Assembly: GCA_003499325.1 (NCBI GenBank)
Contig: DNIP01000170.1
Coordinates: 1 to 8,398 of the forward strand
DNA length: 8,398 nt
From: Oscillospiraceae bacterium
GTDB lineage: Bacteria > Bacillota > Clostridia > Oscillospirales > Acutalibacteraceae
Reading direction: 5' to 3'
Each line of letters starts with the position of its first letter. Within the stretch, counting starts at the first letter, position 1. A program made the translations under genes and the position numbers. Positions 4,411 to 8,398 of the stretch are shown piece by piece. Under the pieces are notes generated by a model. It saw only the letters and a list, made by a program, of their open reading frames with translations. It made no database searches and was not told the origin of the DNA.

Positions 4411-6972
4411 ATGTTTACAGTCAATATCAACGGAAAGGATTATGAATCCGCTCATGATAAAAAGCTGCTCCGTTTTTTGCGCGACGATCTGCATCTGACC
4501 GCCGCCAAGGACGGCTGCTCCGAGGGCGTATGCGGTACCTGTACCGTTCTCGTCGACGGCAAAAAGACCAAAGCCTGTGTCGTATCATTATCGAAGCTAC
4601 AGGGCAAAAAGGTGCTGACCGTCGAGGGCATCGACCCTGAGGAGATGCGCGTATATGAGCACTGCTTTGCCGAAGCGGGCGCGGTACAATGCGGCTTCTG
4701 CATCCCCGGCATGATTATCTCGGCAAAATCGCTGTTGGACGAGAACCTTAACCCGACGCGCGCTGACGTCAAGAAAGCCATCAAGGGCAATCTCTGCCGC
4801 TGTACAGGCTACAAAAAGATAGAGGACGCGATTTTGCTCGCGGCGGATTACTTCCGCGAAAAGTGCGAGCTCCCCAAGCCCCCTACGACCCTCCACATGG
4901 ACGAGTACGCCCAGCGCATCGACGCAAAGGAGAAGGTCAACGGCACGGGGCTCTTTGCCGACGATCTGTACTTTGACGGTATGCTGTACGCCAAGGGGCT
5001 GTACTCAAAATACCCCCGCGCGCGGATCAACAAGATCGATTTTTCCCGCGCCTTACAGCACCCCGACTGCGTGGAGATCCTCACCAAAGCCGACGTCAAG
5101 AACAACAAGATCGGACACATCAAGCAGGACTGGGACGTGATGCTCGGCGAGGGCGATATCACCAAGTATGTCGGCAACGTGCTGGCGGTTGTCGCGTCGA
5201 CAAAGCAGGAATCTTTGCAGGAGATCCTCGATCTGATCGAGGTTGATTACACGGAGCTGCCCCCCCTGACCTCCCCCTATGAGGCGCTGAAGGGTGACGC
5301 GCCGCTGATCCATGAGGACGGCAACGTGATGAGCCGCGCCAACCTCGTGCGCGGCAACGCTGATGAAGCGATCAAGAATTCCAAATTTGTCGTGACCCGC
5401 AAGTACAAGACCTCGTGGCAGGAGCACGGCTTTATGGAGCCGGAGTGCTGTGTGGCGCTCCCCGAGGGCGACGATGGACTGTTGATCTACACCTCCAGCC
5501 AGAGCATCTATGACGTACAGCGCGAATGCGCTAAAGCGCTCGGGCTCGCGCCCGAAAAGGTGCACGTCCGCGCGCCGCTGGTAGGCGGCGGCTTCGGCGG
5601 CAAGGAGGACATGAGCGTCCAGCCCTACGCCGCGCTGATGGCGTGGTACACCAAGCGCCCCGTCAAGGTCAAGTATACCCGTCAGGAGAGCCTTGACTAT
5701 CACGTCAAGCGCCACCCGATGGAGATGGAGTTCACCACCGCATGTGACGAGAACGGCATCCTCACCGGCATGAAGGGCGTGATCATCGCCGACACCGGCG
5801 CCTACGCCTCGCTCGGCGGCCCCGTGCTCCATCGCGCCTGTACCCACGCGGCGGGCCCGTATAACTATCAGAATATCGACATCTTCGGCATGTCGGTCTA
5901 TACCAATAACACCCCCTCGGGCGCTTTTCGCGGCTTCGGCGTGACGCAGAGCTGCTTTGCGACCGAGAGCAATATCAACCTGCTCGCCGAGATGGTGGGC
6001 ATCGATCCGTGGGAGTTCCGCCGCCGCAACGCCATCAAGCCCGGCGACGTCCTACCGAACGGTCAGACCGCCGATCCCAACACCAACATGGAGGCGTGCC
6101 TCGACGCGGTCAAGGACATTTACTACAGCAACAAGTATGTCGGCATTGCCTGCGGCTTCAAGAACTCGGGTACCGGCATGGGCAAGAAGGATATCGGTCG
6201 CGTCCTGCTCTCGATCGAGGACGGCAAAATTCATATCCGTACCTCCGCCGCCTGCATGGGGCAGGGCATCGGTCAGATGGTGCTCACCGAGATCTGCCAT
6301 GTGACGGAGCTCGACCCCGCGCTGTTCTTCTTTGAGACATCCGACACGATCCGCACCCCCGACGCGGGCACCTCGACCGCCTCGCGCCAGACGGTGATGA
6401 CCGGCGAGGCGGCGCGCAGGGTAGGGGAGAAGCTCAAAACAGCTCTGCAAGGCAAGACCCTTGCCGACTTAGAGGGGCAGGAATTCTTCGGCGAATACAG
6501 CGCCAAGACCGACCCCCTCGGCGCGATCAAGGAGAACCCCGTCAGCCATATCTCCTATTCCTACGGAGTCCAATTAATCGTACTCGATGACAACGGCAGG
6601 ATCAAGAAGGCGGTCTCCGCCTTTGACGTGGGCACGCCTGTCAACATTCAATCCGTCGAGGGACAGATCGAGGGCGGTATGGTCATGGGCATCGGCTACG
6701 GCGTGACCGAAAAATTCGAGTGCAGGGACGGCTACCCCGCGTCAAGATTCGGCAGGATCGGCTTTATGCGCGCGGATGAAGCACCCGAGCTGGAGGTCAT
6801 CCTCTGCCGCCCCAAGGAAGAGGACAAGCTGCCGTTCTCACTGGGCGCAAAGGGCTGCGGCGAGCTGTGCATGATCCCCACCGCGCCTGCCTGCGCACTC
6901 GCGTATTACAAATATGACGGCAAGTTCCGACAGAGCCTGCCGCTCAGCGATACCCCCTATCGCAAGGATTAG
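4411..6972 (+). CDS. Fused [2Fe-2S]/molybdenum hydroxylase, probable selenium-dependent xanthine dehydrogenase type
   Basis: This 853-residue chain joins an iron-sulfur part (1-150), a short Pro-rich linker (about 152-163) and a full Mo-binding part. Cluster ligands are Cys36, Cys41, Cys44, Cys56 and Cys94, Cys97, Cys129, Cys131. The Mo part has Gln364, GGGFGGKE at 392-399, Arg475, AFRGFG at 505-510, GQG at 617-619, and GAKGCGE ending in the presumed catalytic Glu818. Glu399 and Arg475 correspond to bovine Glu802 and Arg880, pointing to purine-like substrates. There is no FAD domain, as in Desulfovibrio aldehyde oxidoreductase, but that enzyme differs at the substrate motifs. Size and domain order match the selenium-dependent xanthine dehydrogenase group defined by comparative genomics with orphan SelD. 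In that group selenium is a labile cofactor atom, so the absence of an in-frame UGA is expected. ATG 4411 has AGGTGA four bases upstream. Selenium dependence is inferred, not visible. Confidence 0.88.
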   Translation: MFTVNINGKDYESAHDKKLLRFLRDDLHLTAAKDGCSEGVCGTCTVLVDGKKTKACVVSLSKLQGKKVLTVEGIDPEEMRVYEHCFAEAGAVQCGFCIPGMIISAKSLLDENLNPTRADVKKAIKGNLCRCTGYKKIEDAILLAADYFREKCELPKPPTTLHMDEYAQRIDAKEKVNGTGLFADDLYFDGMLYAKGLYSKYPRARINKIDFSRALQHPDCVEILTKADVKNNKIGHIKQDWDVMLGEGDITKYVGNVLAVVASTKQESLQEILDLIEVDYTELPPLTSPYEALKGDAPLIHEDGNVMSRANLVRGNADEAIKNSKFVVTRKYKTSWQEHGFMEPECCVALPEGDDGLLIYTSSQSIYDVQRECAKALGLAPEKVHVRAPLVGGGFGGKEDMSVQPYAALMAWYTKRPVKVKYTRQESLDYHVKRHPMEMEFTTACDENGILTGMKGVIIADTGAYASLGGPVLHRACTHAAGPYNYQNIDIFGMSVYTNNTPSGAFRGFGVTQSCFATESNINLLAEMVGIDPWEFRRRNAIKPGDVLPNGQTADPNTNMEACLDAVKDIYYSNKYVGIACGFKNSGTGMGKKDIGRVLLSIEDGKIHIRTSAACMGQGIGQMVLTEICHVTELDPALFFFETSDTIRTPDAGTSTASRQTVMTGEAARRVGEKLKTALQGKTLADLEGQEFFGEYSAKTDPLGAIKENPVSHISYSYGVQLIVLDDNGRIKKAVSAFDVGTPVNIQSVEGQIEGGMVMGIGYGVTEKFECRDGYPASRFGRIGFMRADEAPELEVILCRPKEEDKLPFSLGAKGCGELCMIPTAPACALAYYKYDGKFRQSLPLSDTPYRKD

Positions 6973-6980
6973 ACAAATAA

Positions 6981-7023
6981 CAAAAGGTTTGCCGCGCTTT
7001 TTGCGTAACAAACCTTTTTGTTC
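6981..7023 (+). terminator. Intrinsic terminator of the hydroxylase region
   Basis: AAAAGGTTTG at 6982-6991 pairs perfectly with CAAACCTTTT at 7009-7018, with a 17-nt loop that can itself pair briefly (CGC/GCG). The downstream arm runs into a T-rich stretch ending near 7023. It starts nine bases after the stop of the fused hydroxylase and separates it from the CapA-like gene. The upstream A-run makes partial function on the other strand possible. Confidence 0.85.
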
Positions 7024-7076
7024 TCTTTCTATTACCAAATGCTGTAAGACAAAGTCATGTGAAATGAGGGAGCTAT

Positions 7077-8249
7077 ATGAAGAATACCAAAATCATCATC
7101 GCGGGCGATCTGATGCCCATGCCCTGCAATTACGACCTGTTCGAGGCGGGCGATATCTATGCGCTGTTCGGCGGCAAGCTCTGCGAGCTGTTCGGTTCGG
7201 CGGATATCCGCGTCTGCAATCTGGAGGGCTGTTTTACCGACAGCGATCAGCCGATCGAGAAGATCGGCCCGAACATCAAAGCGCCGATCAAGACGATTCG
7301 TGCGATCAAGAACCTCGGTATCGATTACGCCGCCTTGGGCAACACCCATTCCATGGACTACGGCAGGGAGGGTTATCTTGATACCTGCCGCACGCTGAGT
7401 GAGAACGGTATCAGCTATGTCGGCTGGGGAAATGACGTGGATTCCGTCAAAAGCTATGCAGAGATCAAGGACGGCGACAGAAAGGTCATCCTGTATAATA
7501 CGACGGAGCGCTTTGAGAACGCCCCGCATGAGGATCACCCCGGCGTGAATCTCTATGACGAGTATCGCGTATGTCGGGAGATCGCCGCGCTCAAAAAGCG
7601 GTGCGATTTTCTGATCGTGCTGTACCACGGCGGTATCGAGGGCACGCATTATAACAGCGATGTGATCCGCACACGCTTCCACCGCATGGCGGACAGCGGC
7701 GCGGATGTGATCATCTCCCAGCACACCCACGCGATTGGGGAGCAGGAGCATTACAACGGCGCCTATCTGCTCTACGGGCAGGGCAATTTCTGCTTCCATT
7801 TCCGCGCCGAGGTCACCCCGTATTTGGCGGAGGGTCTTGTGCTGGAGCTGGAGCTCGGCGACAACGGCTTTTCGGCAATGCCCCACCGCATCCTGCGCAC
7901 CGAGAAGGGTTGCGTCTATGATGACGCGCAGGAGCTGTCTGCGTTTTATGAGCGCAGTAAGCTCCATGACAGGTTGATCGGCGGCGACAGGGAAGCAAAG
8001 GAAGAATTTGAGCGGCAGTTCGGCGAGGATTGCGGCAACTGGGCGGGTGTTCTCTTTACCCTCCTCCACGGCGTTAATCACCTCAAAGCGAAGGAGCGTG
8101 AGCAGCTCAGCCCCGCGGATTATATGGAGCATATCAAGAAATCCTATACAAGACAACAGCTGCTCGGCATACAGATGTTTATGCGCAACGAGGAGTTCAA
8201 TGAGATCGGCAACCGTATCCTCAATCGGTTGTTGGACGAAAAAGAATAA
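7077..8249 (+). CDS. CapA-family metallophosphatase-like protein
   Basis: This 390-residue protein matches the CapA/PgsA (poly-gamma-glutamate capsule, calcineurin-like) fold family. Motifs in order are GDLM at 10-13, NLEG at 48-51, GNTHSMDYG at 88-96, YHGGIE at 183-188, QHTHAIGEQE at 215-224 and YGQGNFCF at 233-240. The His, Asp and Asn residues are positioned for metal binding as in the family. The C-terminal 120 or so residues are charged and helical-looking, with no motif I recognise. There is no signal peptide or membrane segment: the first residues (MKNTKIIIAGD) go straight into the first beta strand. Capsule-synthesis CapA proteins are usually membrane-anchored, so a cytosolic hydrolase role is as likely. 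GAGGGA lies five bases before ATG 7077. Terminators on both sides suggest its own transcript, although I see no clear promoter in 7024-7076. Confidence 0.85.
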   Translation: MKNTKIIIAGDLMPMPCNYDLFEAGDIYALFGGKLCELFGSADIRVCNLEGCFTDSDQPIEKIGPNIKAPIKTIRAIKNLGIDYAALGNTHSMDYGREGYLDTCRTLSENGISYVGWGNDVDSVKSYAEIKDGDRKVILYNTTERFENAPHEDHPGVNLYDEYRVCREIAALKKRCDFLIVLYHGGIEGTHYNSDVIRTRFHRMADSGADVIISQHTHAIGEQEHYNGAYLLYGQGNFCFHFRAEVTPYLAEGLVLELELGDNGFSAMPHRILRTEKGCVYDDAQELSAFYERSKLHDRLIGGDREAKEEFERQFGEDCGNWAGVLFTLLHGVNHLKAKEREQLSPADYMEHIKKSYTRQQLLGIQMFMRNEEFNEIGNRILNRLLDEKE

Positions 8250-8308
8250 ACAGTAATGCTAAAACTAAGTATCATTCATAGGACTCTTCCTTTCCGATGA
8301 TGATTGTG

Positions 8309-8348
8309 AAAAAAAGAACGGCTGCCTCACCTGATCGGTGAGACAGCC
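8309..8348 (-). terminator. Minus-strand intrinsic terminator
   Basis: GGCTGCCTCACC at 8320-8331 pairs with GGTGAGACAGCC at 8337-8348, with one mismatch and a 5-nt loop. Read on the minus strand, the stem is followed by GTTC and seven T (complement of the A-run at 8309-8315), a classic terminator. On the plus strand only a weak T-rich tail follows, so it mainly ends a convergent minus-strand gene, though it may also stop the CapA-like transcript. The stretch 8250-8308 between the CapA stop and this hairpin holds nothing I can identify. Confidence 0.85.
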
Positions 8349-8357
8349 TTCAATTGT

Positions 8358-8398
8358 TTATTGCACCTTAGCAAGGAGTTCCTCGCGGCTGAGTCCCG
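8358..8398 (-). CDS. C-terminal end of a minus-strand gene (partial, unknown product)
   Basis: On the minus strand one frame reads GLSREELLAKVQ and then a TAA stop at 8358-8360, nine bases before the minus-strand terminator stem. The helix-like end, the well-placed stop and the strong terminator make a real convergent gene likely. The other two frames end at different points (one stops at TAA within GCTAAG, one runs on into the terminator). Only twelve codons are visible, too few to name a product. Confidence 0.5.
   Translation of the reverse strand, partial: GLSREELLAKVQ

Noticed and set aside
4231..4494. Small minus-strand open frame across the repeat spacer
   Set aside because: It overlaps the ends of two solid plus-strand genes and is translated largely from repeat sequence, with no ribosome site or similarity to support it.
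4411..6972. Aldehyde oxidoreductase (Desulfovibrio MOP-type) as identity of the fused enzyme
   Set aside because: The domain plan is the same, but Glu399 and Arg475, typical of purine hydroxylases, are present, and the GGGFGGKE motif differs from that enzyme.
7032..8156. 374-codon open frame on the minus strand antisense to the CapA-like gene
   Set aside because: It lies opposite a gene with clear family motifs, its translation shows no recognisable domain, and GC-rich third positions in the real gene readily create such antisense frames.

Overview
This window looks like part of the chromosome of an anaerobic, gut-type Clostridia (Oscillospiraceae/Ruminococcaceae-like). That assignment is an inference. 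It rests on GC-rich third codon positions, strong AGGAGG-type ribosome binding sites, the gene content, and a small intergenic repeat that resembles (from memory) repeats common in gut Clostridia. No taxonomic marker gene is present.

Layout: (1) positions 11-679, a MocA/YgfJ-type molybdenum cofactor cytidylyltransferase. (2) 680-822, a 143-nt leader that can fold into two stable hairpins. (3) 823-4252, a tightly packed three-gene operon for a three-subunit molybdenum hydroxylase of the xanthine dehydrogenase family, in the order Mo subunit, [2Fe-2S] subunit, FAD subunit, with 1-nt and 7-nt overlaps. (4) 4253-4410, a spacer holding a REP-like hairpin repeat and a 7-bp tandem repeat. (5) 4411-6972, a second molybdenum hydroxylase in which the [2Fe-2S] part and the Mo part are fused in one 853-residue chain with no FAD domain. 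It matches the selenium-dependent xanthine dehydrogenase type in architecture. (6) A strong intrinsic terminator, then a CapA-like metallophosphatase at 7077-8249. (7) A minus-strand terminator and the last codons of a convergent gene running off the right edge.

How the genes work together: the cytidylyltransferase would turn molybdopterin-Mo into the cytosine dinucleotide form of the cofactor used by this enzyme family. The two hydroxylases would insert it and oxidise purine-like heterocycles. Both keep the Glu/Arg pair that holds the purine in bovine xanthine oxidase, at the expected spacing. In the three-subunit enzyme, electrons would pass from Mo through two [2Fe-2S] clusters to FAD. The fused enzyme has no flavin of its own. 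A selenium-dependent form of these enzymes, as in the published orphan-SelD / YqeB / YqeC / MocA gene neighbourhoods, is plausible, but selD, yqeB and yqeC are not in this window. No in-frame UGA selenocysteine is needed in any gene. The CapA-like gene sits between terminators and is probably unrelated to the molybdoenzymes.
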